A DNA stretch of 64,000 bases from Mesostigma viride (lineage: Eukaryota; Streptophyta; Mesostigmatophyceae; Mesostigmatales; Mesostigmataceae), in NCBI GenBank assembly GCA_009746045.1, contig RPFO01000104.1, positions 1,019,076-1,083,075 of the forward strand. Reading direction: 5' to 3'. Within the stretch, counting starts at the first letter, position 1. Each line of letters begins with the position of its first letter. The position numbers were made by a program, and so were the translations under genes. The notes beneath the pieces are model-generated. The model was given only the letters and a program-made list of their open reading frames with translations, did not search any database and was not told the origin of the DNA. Shown here one piece after another: positions 44,591-54,384 of this stretch.

Positions 44591-45816
44591 ATGGGGTCGA
44601 ATGAGCCCATTCCGAGAGGTTTCGCGCAAACTGCACGAAATCTTTATTTTGCAGCAAATAAGGATAGCACTTCGTTGGCCACTTTGATAGTGGGTTCCCT
44701 CGGTCCTGCCTACAAGGCAAGACTTGCAGCTTCTTCAAAAAGTCCCTTAGACTCATTAGGACGGTATTTGGTGAGTGTGGGATATGAAATAGAAGCTAGC
44801 AGCGAGCCAGCACAACTGGGAAAGAATATCGCGTTTTCCTTGGAGCACAAACTGCCAGAGGGGTTCCTGGCCGAAATGGGGGCCGAGGAGGGCTTCGTAG
44901 GCTCTGAGGAGGCCGAAGATATGTTGGGGGACATGTCTGGGGCCTCTGGAGATGAGCAGAATGATGGGGCGCCTCAAGCTGCGAATTTTTCCAATGATTT
45001 GGCAAAAATTGCGGCAACCATGGGCAACATGAGCATAGAAGCCCTAGGATCGGCTCAGGAGACTGGCACAGGTCTCCCAGGGGGTGGGGAGACTGTTGGC
45101 AGAGGTGCCACGCCATTTGCTGGGCGAGGGAAGGTGGTGGGAGGCACCCCCCTGGTGGCTGGAGGGGCCAGGGGAAAGGGGGTAGGGGGCACGGCCCCAA
45201 CTGTGGGGGGGGGCGCAGCGGTGGCAAGGGAGGGGCTGCGGGGGCCCACCTGTTGGCCATGGACCCCGCCATGATGGCCCGCATGGGCGCCGTCATGGGT
45301 GGACAGGGGGTGATGGGTGCGGGGGGGTGGGGGGGGGCCCTGCCGGCTTGCAGGGAGGAGGGCACCCCCCATTGGGCCCTGCACTGCGAGTGCCGGGTGG
45401 GCACACCCCTCAAACCCACCCCGGGATAGCCCCACTGTGGGCTGGTGGCCTGCACGCCACGGGGGTAGCCCCTCCATGGGGGTACACCAGTGGGGCAGGG
45501 GAAGGAGCAGTGCCAGGGGGCGGTTACTGGGTGCCTGCTCCCCCCCGGGGTACTGGGGAGCCGGGTGGCCGGGGGCTGGAGGCCCAGGCACTGGGGAAGA
45601 GCCCCGGGCGGCCAGGGGGGATGGGTGACGGCCCCCGCGTCCGTGGCGGGGGACGAGGAGCCTGCAGAGGGGTATCCCTTGCACAGCTCACACCCAGCGG
45701 CCCAGCAAGGGGCGCGGGGGGTGGGACAATCCTGCCCGGCGCCAAACCAGTGGCCCCAGCACCGGCGCGAGCCAAGGCGGCCAAGGGTCCCAAGTGCCGC
45801 CATCGCACGTGCCGTT

Positions 45817-45849
<33 letters not shown>

Positions 45850-46505
45850 GCAGCAGCAGCAGCGACAGCAGCAGCGAGTCGGGCCGGCGCAGCAGCAGCC
45901 GGCGCCGCAAGGACCGCCAACCGGGTCGCGCCGACCCAGCGAGCGGCCAGGTGTTGGCTGTGCCCATGACCAAGGGGGTCGCCCTGCCGGGGACTGCCAC
46001 CAGCATCCCTTGGGAGGTGGAGGACTACCGGTACAAGCTGCGGGGGCTGCCCGAGTACCTGCAAACGGCCAAGGACCGGTACGGGGGCAGTCTGCGGGCC
46101 CGGCTGGAGGGCCTGAAGCCCATGTTCATCCGTGGGCCAGGCCAGACCAGCGGGTGGCAGAGTCGCGAGCGCATGGACATCGCGGTCAACCTGTGCCACG
46201 CCCTGGACGTGGCGGTGAAGGAGCTGGGAGTCACGGCGGTGACCGAGCTCGCGTGCATGGAGTACTTTGCACGCATCGTGGAGTCACTCATGGTGGTGGA
46301 GAGCGAGCGGGGCCAGGGCGCGTGGGTCGCCCAGGCCGCCTTCGTGCTGCCGGTGGTGGAGAGCGGCAGCCAGCGGACGAGGGCGGCGCGACGGGCTCTC
46401 AAGGCCGCCAAGAAGGAGCACGACGCGCGGGTCAGCGCGGCGGTGCTGGCCAAGGTGGATGGGGGGGCGGTGGCCTCCTCCTCCGCCAGCAACAAGCAGA
46501 AGTGA
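44591..46505 (+). pseudogene. ORF1 (gag-like) of element B, one frameshift
   Basis: The first frame (start 44591, MGSNEPIPRGFAQTARN) encodes an N-terminal helical region (LATLIVGSLGPAYKARLAAS), an acidic part, and a Gly-rich stretch. The frame changes in G-runs between about 45255 and 45345. The second frame to 46505 has a Gly/Pro-rich linker, CPKCRHRTCRC (possible zinc knuckle), a serine run from AGC repeats, an Arg-rich part, and the conserved C-terminal domain (NLCHALDVAVKELG, ACMEYFARIVESLMVVE). Likely the structural, nucleic-acid-binding protein of the particle. The stop AAGTGA overlaps ORF2 in the -1 frame. Confidence 0.75.
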
Positions 46506-47870
46506 GGGGGCGCGGCGTGTTCCCCCTCCCAGTTCCGGCCGTCCAGCCCCTCGACCGGTCCCGCCTGCGCTCACGACGCAGGCTGCAGCGAGCCACGCGG
46601 CGGCGGGCACGCTTGCTGCTCATGGTCCGGCTCGTGGAAGGCCTGAACTGGATGTGGGGGGGACACGGGAACCGCCTGTGGGGGCGGCCGGGTGTGGGGC
46701 GGGGCCAGCAATGGCCACGCCTGCCGGCGGGCCCCCAGGGCGCGGCACTAGCGGGGCGACGGCAACGGCTCCCTGCACCGCTGCCCAGCAGGCGGCCCTA
46801 CAAGGGCTGGAGATTGCCGCCCAGGTCCATGAGCGCCGGCTGAGAGCCGTAGCGGCAGAGGACCTGGTGCATGACGTTGAGTCTGGGCCCTATGGGCCCG
46901 ACGGGCAATATGAAATGATTGTCCCAGAGAGACTTGCGCTGCCCGCGGGCGGAGTGGCGGGCAGCGTGCCGCTGATGGACTGCCTCCCCCCCAGTGGAGG
47001 GAGGTATATGGCAACATAAAAAATATTTTGAGGGAGGAGGAGGTAGTGCAGCCAGGGCGTCGACGGCGAGTGACGCATGGCTGTGCGAGCGACACAGAGT
47101 ACGCGCGCCTGAGCGTGCGGCTGGCGGAGACCGGGATGACAGAGTACAGCGAGGAGGAGCCCCCGGTCACCAACGGCCTGTTCGGCGTGCCCAAGCGCGA
47201 TCCAGGGGTGGTGGACCCGTCAGCCCAGCGCCAGCGACTCATCTGCAACATGGTGCAGAGCAACGACAAGTTCCTCACCCCTGGCGGCTGTTACCTGCCA
47301 GATGTGGGGGCGGTGGCCGAGATGGCAGGGGGCGCGCCCAGCTACTCGAGCAAAACGGACCTGGAGACGTACTACTACCGCTTCTCCGTGCCAACGGAGT
47401 GGCGGGAGTGGTTCGCGCTGCCCCCAGTCTGGTCGGACGAGGTCGGCCAGCCCGGGGAGCGCCGCCGGCTCTATCCCAGGTTCCGTGTTCTGGTGATGGG
47501 GTGGTCTCACTCGGTCCTGCTGGCGCAGGTGGCGCACATGCAGACCCTGTTCGGGCCGGGGAAGCTGAACCCCGGGCTGAGTGTGAGCGTCCCGATGCAT
47601 CAGCTCGGGGTGCGCACAGTGCGTGAGGGAGGACGGGAGTGGATGGAGTTGGTGGGGGCCGCCGAACTTGACTGGCAGCTGCTGCCCGAGGACCCTCCTC
47701 GGCCGGCGCAGTTGGTCATGATCGACGACCTGGGCACCACACACGCGCGCAGCGCAGCGGAGGCGAACGCGCTGCTGGACCGCGCATGCACCGAGTGCTA
47801 CGCGCCAGCTGGCCTGGTGGTGAATGAGAAAAAGGTCGAGCGGGCGCGGGAGGTCAAGCTGTGGAGATCC
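46490..47870 (+). pseudogene. ORF2 of element B: N-terminal region and reverse transcriptase
   Basis: The ORF2 frame overlaps the ORF1 stop (GCAGAAGTGAGG gives AEVRGRGVFPLP). A basic helix (DRSRLRSRRRLQRATRRRAR) follows. After indels near 46660 and 46995 the RT frame from 47028 shows VTHGCASDTEYARLSVRLAE, NGLFGVPKRDPGV, KTDLETYYYRF, VLVMGWSHSVLLAQVAH and the MIDDLG catalytic box. A one-base loss near 47850 moves the frame to 47861-48811. Spacing and motifs are those of DIRS-order RTs rather than Ty3. Confidence 0.85.
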
Positions 47871-48745
47871 TGGGCATCGAGTTTCACCAAGATGGGAGCT
47901 TGTGGCCGTCGGCGAAGCGACTGGCCCTCCTGGTCCACGACACCGAGGCGGTGCTGGCCCGGGGACGTGCAAGCTACCATGAGTTGGCCTCCCTACTGGG
48001 ACGCTGGGTATGGATCCAGCTGCTGCGCAGGAGTCTGCTAAGCACCTGGTTCCACGCCTACAGGATGCTCCACCAAGTGCTGGCCCTCCGCAAGGGAGGA
48101 CGCTTCCAACTCTGGGCAAGTGTGCGCCGGGAGCTCTGGGCGGCTGTCTGCCTGGCTCCCCTGGTGCATGCGCAGCGCAACCAGCCACTGGACACCACCG
48201 TCGTGGCCAGTGACGCGTCGAGCCGGGGCTCCGGTGTGGTGTACGCCCGTCTGGCAGAGGCAGACGTGAAGGCTTTGTCCAACTGCCGCGAAATGAAGGG
48301 GTGGAAGACTCTGTGTGTCGGGTCGGAAGAGGTCGGTGTGGAGCGAACGGGGGAGAGGGAACATCGGGCGGTGGCGACCGCCCGCTGGCGTGTGGCGGTG
48401 AAACACCGGTGGAGGGACGCGGGGGCGCACATCAATGAGAAAGAGGCGCGCGCAGCCGTGCAGAGCCTGGAGTGGGGGCTGCGCACGCGGGCGCGGTGGG
48501 GGCGACGGCACGTACGGCTGGTGGATAACACCGCCGTTGTGGGCGCAGTGGTGAAGGGGCGGTCATCATCTTACCGCCTCAACACGTGGTGCCGCCGCGC
48601 TGCCGCCCTGGGCTGTGCCAGCAACACCAGGTACCACTGGGTGTACATCCGCTCGGAGCGAAACCCCGCTGACGCGCCCAGCCGGGGCCGGTGGGTGCGG
48701 GACCTTACCGCCGATGGCGATGTGGAGAGTAACCCGGGCCGGGAG
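47861..48745 (+). CDS. ORF2 of element B: RT end and RNase H, broken 2A motif
   Basis: Continues with MEILGIEFHQDGSLWP, LASLLGRWVWIQLLRRSLL, then RNase H: VVASDASSRGSGVVYARLA (Asp), INEKEARAAVQSLEWGL (Glu), VRLVDNTAVVGAVVKGRS (Asp), YIRSERNPADAPSR (Asp). It then reads GDVESNPG, where X and H continue with P. Here one G is missing in the G-run at about 48737, so the frame leaves the recombinase and ends at 48811. This copy therefore lacks both the final Pro of the 2A motif and continuity with the recombinase. Confidence 0.85.
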
Positions 48746-49644
48746 GGCGGCAGGAACTGCTGGAGAGCACCGTGCTGCCCGCGACCCTGCGCAGCTACCA
48801 TCGCGCAGTGATCGCGTACCTCCTGTGGGCTGAGCCCTATGGTGCTGTACCGCCGGAGGAAGCGGAGAGCGTGTTCTGCGAGTGGCTCGTGTCTGTCTAC
48901 GAGGATGGAGGGGGAGCAGGGCGTTCCATGTGCATGAGGGCGCTGTGTGGGCTGCAACTGTACTACCCCAGCCAAGTGCAGGGGTGGCGCGAGGCCCGCC
49001 GGCTCCTGTACGGGTGGCAGCGACGCGTGCAAACGCATAGCCCCAATCCGGTGCCGTGGGAGCTGCTCTACCTGGTGGTGCAGCTCCTCCGCTGGCAGGG
49101 GGCGCCCATGGCAGCAGCCGTGTGCGTCATCACTTTCCAGCAATACCTGCGCATCGGGGAGGCCTTCAAGCTCCGAGTGGGGGACGTGGCACTGCGTGGC
49201 GACCGTCGCCTGGGGCAGCGGGGACTGGGCGCGCTTCTTCTGCGGGATCCCAAGACAGCCAAGGGGGGTGCACAGGCGGTGGTGGTGCAGGATCCCCTCT
49301 CGCTGTACGTGCTCGAGCGCCTGTGCGCTGGGCGGGAGCCCGAGGAGCCCTTGTTTGGGAGCCTCAACTACAGCCAGTTCTCTCGTCGGTGGCACGCGGC
49401 GTGGGATGTTCTGGGCCTGCGGGGGATGTTTCCGCCCTACTCCATGCGACATGGTGGGGCAACGTACGACTACCTGCAGGGCGTTTCACTCCCAGACATC
49501 CAGAAGCGCGGGCGTTGGCGCCAGTTCAAGTCGGTGGACCACTACGTGGGCCTGCACCGTGCTCTAGCGGTGCAAGTGCCGCGGTGGGTGTGGTTGCTGG
49601 CTGAGGAGTTCCCCCCCGCTCAGTGGAGTTCACACTGGCAGTAG
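48740..49644 (+). CDS. ORF2 of element B: tyrosine recombinase
   Basis: About 290 codons from 48772. N-terminal SAM-like/core-binding region (LRSYHRAVIAYLLWAEP, EWLVSVYEDGGG, MRALCGLQLYYPSQV), then the catalytic domain: FQQYLRIGEAFKLRVGD (Arg I), RDPKTAKGGAQAVVV (Lys-beta region), PYSMRHGGATYDYLQGVS (Arg II; Tyr stands where many families have His in HxxR), KRGRWRQFKSVDHYVGLHRAL (Trp for the second His, then the nucleophile Tyr). Stop at 49642-49644. It recombines the circular DNA intermediate with the target. Confidence 0.9.
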
Positions 49645-49720
49645 CAAGTGTGGGGATGCGCCTGCCCCGGTCTAGGCCGGGGGGCGCAGTATAAAACGAT
49701 GCAGCTCCGTTGGAGGAGTC

Positions 49721-49931
49721 GGCAGGGCGCACTCCAGCGGACACGCTGGGGCCCTGCTGGTTTTGGGCGTCGCGCCATCATCCTGATTTCCGGTTTGGCT
49801 CAACTTCGACCGTATCCTGCCTTGGACAGAGCCGGCGGGGCGCACTCTAGTGGATACACTAGGGCTCTGCGGGTACCTGCGTTGACAGGTGCAGGGGAGG
49901 CGCACTCTAGCAGCCACGCTAGGGCTTCCCC
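49721..49931 (+). other. Three 3'-UTR hairpins of element B
   Basis: Hairpin 1, 49722-49757: GCAGGGC / bulge GCACT / CCAGCG-GACA-CGCTGG / G / GCCCTGC. Hairpin 2, 49835-49870: GCGGGGC and GCTCTGC stems around CTAGTG-GATA-CACTAG. Hairpin 3, 49894-49931: GGGGAGGC and GCTTCCCC stems around CTAGC-AGCCAC-GCTAG. All keep the GCACT bulge and the single opposing G while the stems change in a compensating way. Confidence 0.7.
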
Positions 49932-49980
49932 CTCTACAACCACTCCAGATGCGGCCGGGGACGGCCAGGTTGGAGATGCG

Positions 49981-50811
49981 GGTGTTATATGGTGGCAGCC
50001 GCCTGGGACTTGCGCACAATTTGCCAGTCTCTCGGTCTACCAAGGCCTGCAAGCGGCTTAAGCATATAATTTTGCAATAAACAAGTTCTGGTGCCTTCTC
50101 AAACAAAGTGAACCTGAAAGCATGCACAGAGGATGGTTGATCTTACGATCTGGATTCCCTGATTTGCGACTAAGGGGAGCGGAGTGCGAGTCGGTGCCGC
50201 TGCCTCATGGCTGATCTGCGAGAAATGCTCCTGGAAAGGGTGAAAGTCCCTGCAAATGACCTCTGGACTGCTTCCAAGTACTTGGATGTAGTTCAAAGTA
50301 CTTCATTGGTACTACAGGGTAGTACAATCTACTTCAAACTAGTTCAAACTAGCTCAGGCTAGTAAAGATTCGTTCAGGTGTAGCACAACCTGCCTAGGAG
50401 GTGGTATGACCACCTGGGTTGAAGTAGACAGTGACTAAACGTAGTACAATGTCGAAAGAATCAGTACAAGTGGGTTCTTTGTAGTACAACTGGTCAGTGG
50501 CACCTAGGCGCCGCGCCAGTACTGTACCGGACTTGCATTCGTCACCGTGCGCATGCAATGCAGCCAATTTATTGAGGAAGACATGGCGGCGCATGCTTTA
50601 TCAGTTTTCCCCACCCACCCACCCTCTTTTGTTTGTTTGTTCGTTTGTTGTCTCTGGGGGTGTTATATGGTGGCAGCCGCCTGGGACTTGCGCACAATTT
50701 GCCAGTCTCTCGGTCTACCAAGGCCTGCAAGCGGCTTAAGCATATATTTTTGCAATAAACAAGTTCTGGTGCCTTCTCAAACAAAGTGAACCTGAAAGCA
50801 TGCACAGAGGA
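49981..50811 (+). repeat. B1-A2-B2 right end of element B
   Basis: B1 49981-50133 and B2 50659-50811 are 153-bp direct repeats; A2 50134-50609 repeats A1. The spacer 50610-50658 has (CCCA)n and (GTTT)n runs. B contains AATAAACAAG. The B1|A2 boundary reads CAGAGGATGGTTGATC, the sequence a circular intermediate would carry. Confidence 0.9.
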
Positions 50812-50832
50812 GGGGGAATACACCTCGCCCTC

Positions 50833-52419
50833 TCACTTCTTCTGGGAAGAGCCCGCCGCTCCTCCCTCCGCCTTGTCCTCCTTTCCTCGCGCCGACGCCA
50901 ACGCATCGCGCTCCTTCTTGTGTGCCCGCAGCGCTCGTCGGGCCGCCCGCGTGCGGACACCCCCTGCCGGCCGGTAGGGCAGCATGTACCCGGACGCGTT
51001 CCAAGACCCGCTGGTCTCCACTAGCAGGAGAGCCTCCACGCAGAGCGCCAGGTACTCCACGCCCGCCAGCTCGCTGCACACGTTGGGACTGAGCTCCTTG
51101 TTGAGCGTATCCCAGACGTGGCACAGGTTCTGGGCCAGCTCCATCCTCTCCTTGGATGCCCACCCAAGTCCCGTCCCCTCCTTCTGCTGGCGCAGCACGG
51201 GGGCCCTTTGCACGTTCAGCCAGGCCACCATGTTGCCGTTGTGGCCCTGTATGGCTGTCTCCATGTGCTTGGGGGCCGTGCGCTGGTGGTACTTGTGGTC
51301 TTCCACGTCCCACACCACGCTGAGCGCCCGCCCCGCCGGCAGGTACTCGAGCAGGTTGACCCCGCGGGTAACTGGCAGGTCGGTCAACCTCCCACCTGTG
51401 CCCCGGCCACCCGCGCGCCCTCGCCCGCTCCCCTCCGAGGCGCTGCTTGTGCTGTCGCTGGACGTGCACCGGCAGTGCCGATGCCCGCACTCCCGGCACT
51501 TGGACCGCTTGCTCTCCCGTTTCCTCTGCCCACCTTGGGCTGCTGCGAGCGCCATGTGGTACGGGGTTCCAGCCGCTGGCACCCAGGTACCGTACGCGGT
51601 ACCCGGTGGTGGGTAGGGCTGAGGCCAGGCTGCACCCATCTGCCCTGGGTAAGCGTACGCTGGGCCCTGCGTTCTTTCCACGCCTGTCGGTGTGCCCGGG
51701 TACCCATGGGGCCCGCTTGTCCACCCGGCAGGGCTGGGCCCTGCTGCCCCCGCCCCCCCCCATGCGCCTCCTTCCTGCACGCTGGGTGCTGGCACCCGTA
51801 CTGCAGCTCCCAACCCCTGGGCGCCGCCAATCCCCACCTGTTGGAAGCCCCCCATGAGGGCATTCATCTGCGCCATCATTTCTGGGCTCAGTCCCATTCC
51901 GGCCGCCCCAATCCCCTTGGCACTGCGCGGGAGACCTGCTTTCTCCTCCTTGCCTCCCCCGCGCGCGCCCGCTTTTAAAGTGCCTGAGCGTGGCACTGCA
52001 GACACCCCCTCGCCTCCCCAAAAACTAGCGCCAGCCGCGTTTGCCAAGCTCCTCCCTGCATTTGCAGGCTGTTTCCTGCCATCCCCTCCTATGACAGGCG
52101 CCGTATGACCAAAAACGGCGGGAAAAACGGCACCTGGTGCGCCAGCAACTGTGCTAGCACCTGGGGGGCGAAATCCCTGCGCCTGCTCCTCTTTGGACCC
52201 CGCCAAAGCTTCCCCGACATCAGTGTCCTCCTCTGAGGAGTCCCCGTTCGTTTCCTCATCGTTTGTAATGCCTGTTGTACCTTGTGCTAACATTTTCGCC
52301 ACGTTGGCTGAAATATTTTGCGCCAGCTCCTCACGAGTGTCATACCCATTGATTTCAAACCCAAAGATCCGAAGCTTTTCTGCCAAACTTCGTAACTTGT
52401 TTTCCGAGCTACGCAACAA
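50833..52419 (-). CDS. ORF1 of element X, intact and diverged from A/B
   Basis: 528-codon frame. N-terminus MLRSSENKLRSLAEKLRIFG, acidic Asp/Glu/Ser-rich segment, Gly/Pro-rich middle (with MSPEMMAQMNALMGG, the counterpart of MDPAMMARMGAVMGG in A/B), cysteine cluster CRECGHRHCRC, Ser/Arg-rich part, and the conserved C-terminal domain (NLCHVWDTLNKELS, ELAGVEYLALCVEALLLVE) with an Arg/Lys/Ala tail. Only this ORF differs strongly from copies A and B; the A module and ORF2 are almost identical. The stop AAGTGA overlaps ORF2 (EEVRGRGVFPL) in the -1 frame, just before the B insertion. Confidence 0.8.
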   Translation of the reverse strand: MLRSSENKLRSLAEKLRIFGFEINGYDTREELAQNISANVAKMLAQGTTGITNDEETNGDSSEEDTDVGEALAGSKEEQAQGFRPPGASTVAGAPGAVFPAVFGHTAPVIGGDGRKQPANAGRSLANAAGASFWGGEGVSAVPRSGTLKAGARGGGKEEKAGLPRSAKGIGAAGMGLSPEMMAQMNALMGGFQQVGIGGAQGLGAAVRVPAPSVQEGGAWGGAGAAGPSPAGWTSGPHGYPGTPTGVERTQGPAYAYPGQMGAAWPQPYPPPGTAYGTWVPAAGTPYHMALAAAQGGQRKRESKRSKCRECGHRHCRCTSSDSTSSASEGSGRGRAGGRGTGGRLTDLPVTRGVNLLEYLPAGRALSVVWDVEDHKYHQRTAPKHMETAIQGHNGNMVAWLNVQRAPVLRQQKEGTGLGWASKERMELAQNLCHVWDTLNKELSPNVCSELAGVEYLALCVEALLLVETSGSWNASGYMLPYRPAGGVRTRAARRALRAHKKERDALASARGKEDKAEGGAAGSSQKK

Positions 52420-52665
52420 TATTTAAGGGTATTCAGAGCCGAGTTCTGCCGCTATAAAATAGGCGACAGCTAAGGCGTTCCTGCCATGGTTCACATAGAT
52501 TTCCTCCACACGACTCGCAAATCCGCGCGGTAAATCCCCCGTCTCGCTAGCGTTTTCATCCCCGCTAGCCATCAGATTCGTAAAGAGGAAGTCGTTAGCT
52601 TTAAAGCGGACCTATTCCGAGGTAAAACGGCCAAAAGATGGCTTAGAAAACCGAAAAACGAATTT
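52420..52665 (-). other. 5' untranslated region of element X ORF1
   Basis: Between the A1 module and the ORF1 start; no module or hairpin recognised. The corresponding stretch in A/B is shorter and unrelated, which fits an ORF1 exchange that included its leader. Confidence 0.5.
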
Positions 52666-53141
52666 GAAAACTGATAAAGCATGCGCCGCCATGTCTTCCT
52701 CAATAAATTGGCTGCATTGCATGCGCACGGTGACGAATGCAAGTCCGGTACAGTACTGGCGCGGCGCCCAGGTGCCACTGACCAGTTGTACTACAAAGAA
52801 CCCACTTGTACTGATTCTTTCGACAATGTACTACGTTTAGTAACTGTCTACTTCAACCCAGGTGGTCATACCACCTCCTAGGCAGGTTGTGCTACACCTG
52901 AACGAATCTTTACTAGCCTGAGCTAGTTTGAACTAGTTTGAAGTAGATTGTACTACCCTGTAGTACCAATGAAGTACTTTGAACTACATCCAAGTACTTG
53001 GAAGCAGTCCAGAGGTCATTTGCAGGGACTTTCACCCTTTCTAGGAGCATTTCTCGCAGATCAGCCATGAGGCAGCGGCACCGACTCGCACTCCGCTCCC
53101 CTTAGTCGCAAATCAGGGAATCCAGATCGTAAGATCAACCA
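52666..53141 (-). repeat. A1 terminal module of element X
   Basis: Starts TGGTTGATC at 53141 (minus) and ends TATCAGTTTTC. Nearly identical to the modules in A and B. The outer flank reads CAGAGGCTT before TGGTTG. Confidence 0.9.
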
Positions 53142-54384
53142 AAGCCTCTGCTAAGAAAGGCCGCGTCAATATTCACACAAAACTGAGTGCTGTTAGCAAT
53201 CTCCTTCCAAGAAACCACTCAGCAAATCCCTGACAACTTGACGATATGCCACGGTCACGCTTTGACACGTCCCAGCCATGCAACGTACATAAAAAACACT
53301 GAAAGGTGCCAGGAATCTGGCGATGCGCAGCACGGAATGGCATTATACCTGGCGCTAACTGCAGGGAAAGAAGCCGAAAACTTGCGTTGATAACCCATAA
53401 AGGAAGCGAAACATTCATAGGGTCACGTTGATCACACGATCGTACCATGACCGGAATTGTCCTTCGCCCAGCGGCGCAAGAAAGAACAACCTTCCATGGA
53501 ATAATAAGACGCGCATCCCGTGAGCCTGGAGAGTGTCTGGTAAGATCATGACGGAAATCTTGCCGAAACCCAGCAAATTTTTTAAAGCTTTACCAATAAC
53601 AATTCAAACGCATCCTTGACGCTAGGTAAAAGCCCATAAAACCTGACAATCACCGCCGCCAGCGTGCATTCTAATTTATTCCTCTCGACAAAAACATCAG
53701 ATTGGACCCCCGTGGCGATGGTCATCAATAAAATCATCGACACTGCAAAAAACGCGAACTCCGCTACGAAGTAGTATCATTTACTCATCGTCTTTAAGAT
53801 TCGCTCAGTTTCTCTGCATTCCGCGAGCTATCTTTTTCTACTCTGCCTGAAAGCACGTCGCCATGGCCAGCTCCGGTAGGGGTGCGCGCCCCGTGCACCA
53901 CTTTTTCACGGTACGGACGGGTACCGCGAATTTTTCGGCGCCAAAAATATTCGCACCGGGACCGTCCCCTTAACACAGCAGGCACACTTATCAAAGAAAG
54001 GTGGTATTGTTCGCCATGTCTCCCTAGCCTCTTCCTGGTCACCCTTGAGAAAAGCCCCCTTGAAATCTATCAAAGCAGAGCCATAGGCAATGCCTTTGAC
54101 CAGGAAGGATAAGAAAACACACAACAACATTCTCCACGCTTGTCATGCAGCATCCCTGGGGTATAGAGCTCTTTATCTGCTATCTGTCCAGTGCCATGGT
54201 ACTCGGTTACAACTGGTCTGACATGTGGCACCTCGACACCATCTACCTGTTTGAGCTTGAGGACAAACATCAATCTGAGCAGCTGGTGATCTTCAGGGAG
54301 GACATCTACAGGTTCTGCACAGCTGGCAATCATCCACTCATGCCCAGAAGCAACGAAGCCAGGAGTCCATGCCTTAGCCATCTT
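53142..54384. other. Sequence between elements X and H; one possible minus-strand exon
   Basis: No clear gene. A minus-strand frame at 54070-54381 (104 codons, WTPGFVASGHEWMIAS..., VLPEDHQLLRLMFVLKLKQV) has protein-like composition and could be part of a split host or transposon gene. I recognise no domain. Confidence 0.3.

Larger units (their letters stand above)
44023..50811 (+). mobile_element. YR retrotransposon 'B' (PAT/Kangaroo-like), full length, inserted in X
   Basis: 6,789 bp: A1 (44023-44498), ORF1, ORF2 (RT, RNase H, recombinase), 3' UTR hairpins, B1 (49981-50133), A2 (50134-50609), spacer, B2 (50659-50811). It is oriented opposite to X. Left junction CTCTGGGA|TGGTTGATC and right junction CACAGAGGA|GGGGGAATA share GGA. 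No target duplication beyond that. All termini are complete, and B1 and B2 differ at one place that I can see, so the copy is young. Coding frames are nevertheless broken about five times. Confidence 0.95.

Noticed and set aside
44796-46199. 467-codon ORF on the minus strand opposite ORF1 of element B (and similar antisense ORFs at 9828-11207, 47220-48188, 48571-49452)
   Set aside because: Shadow frames of very GC-rich genes; no domain, and the sense strand has conserved motifs across copies.
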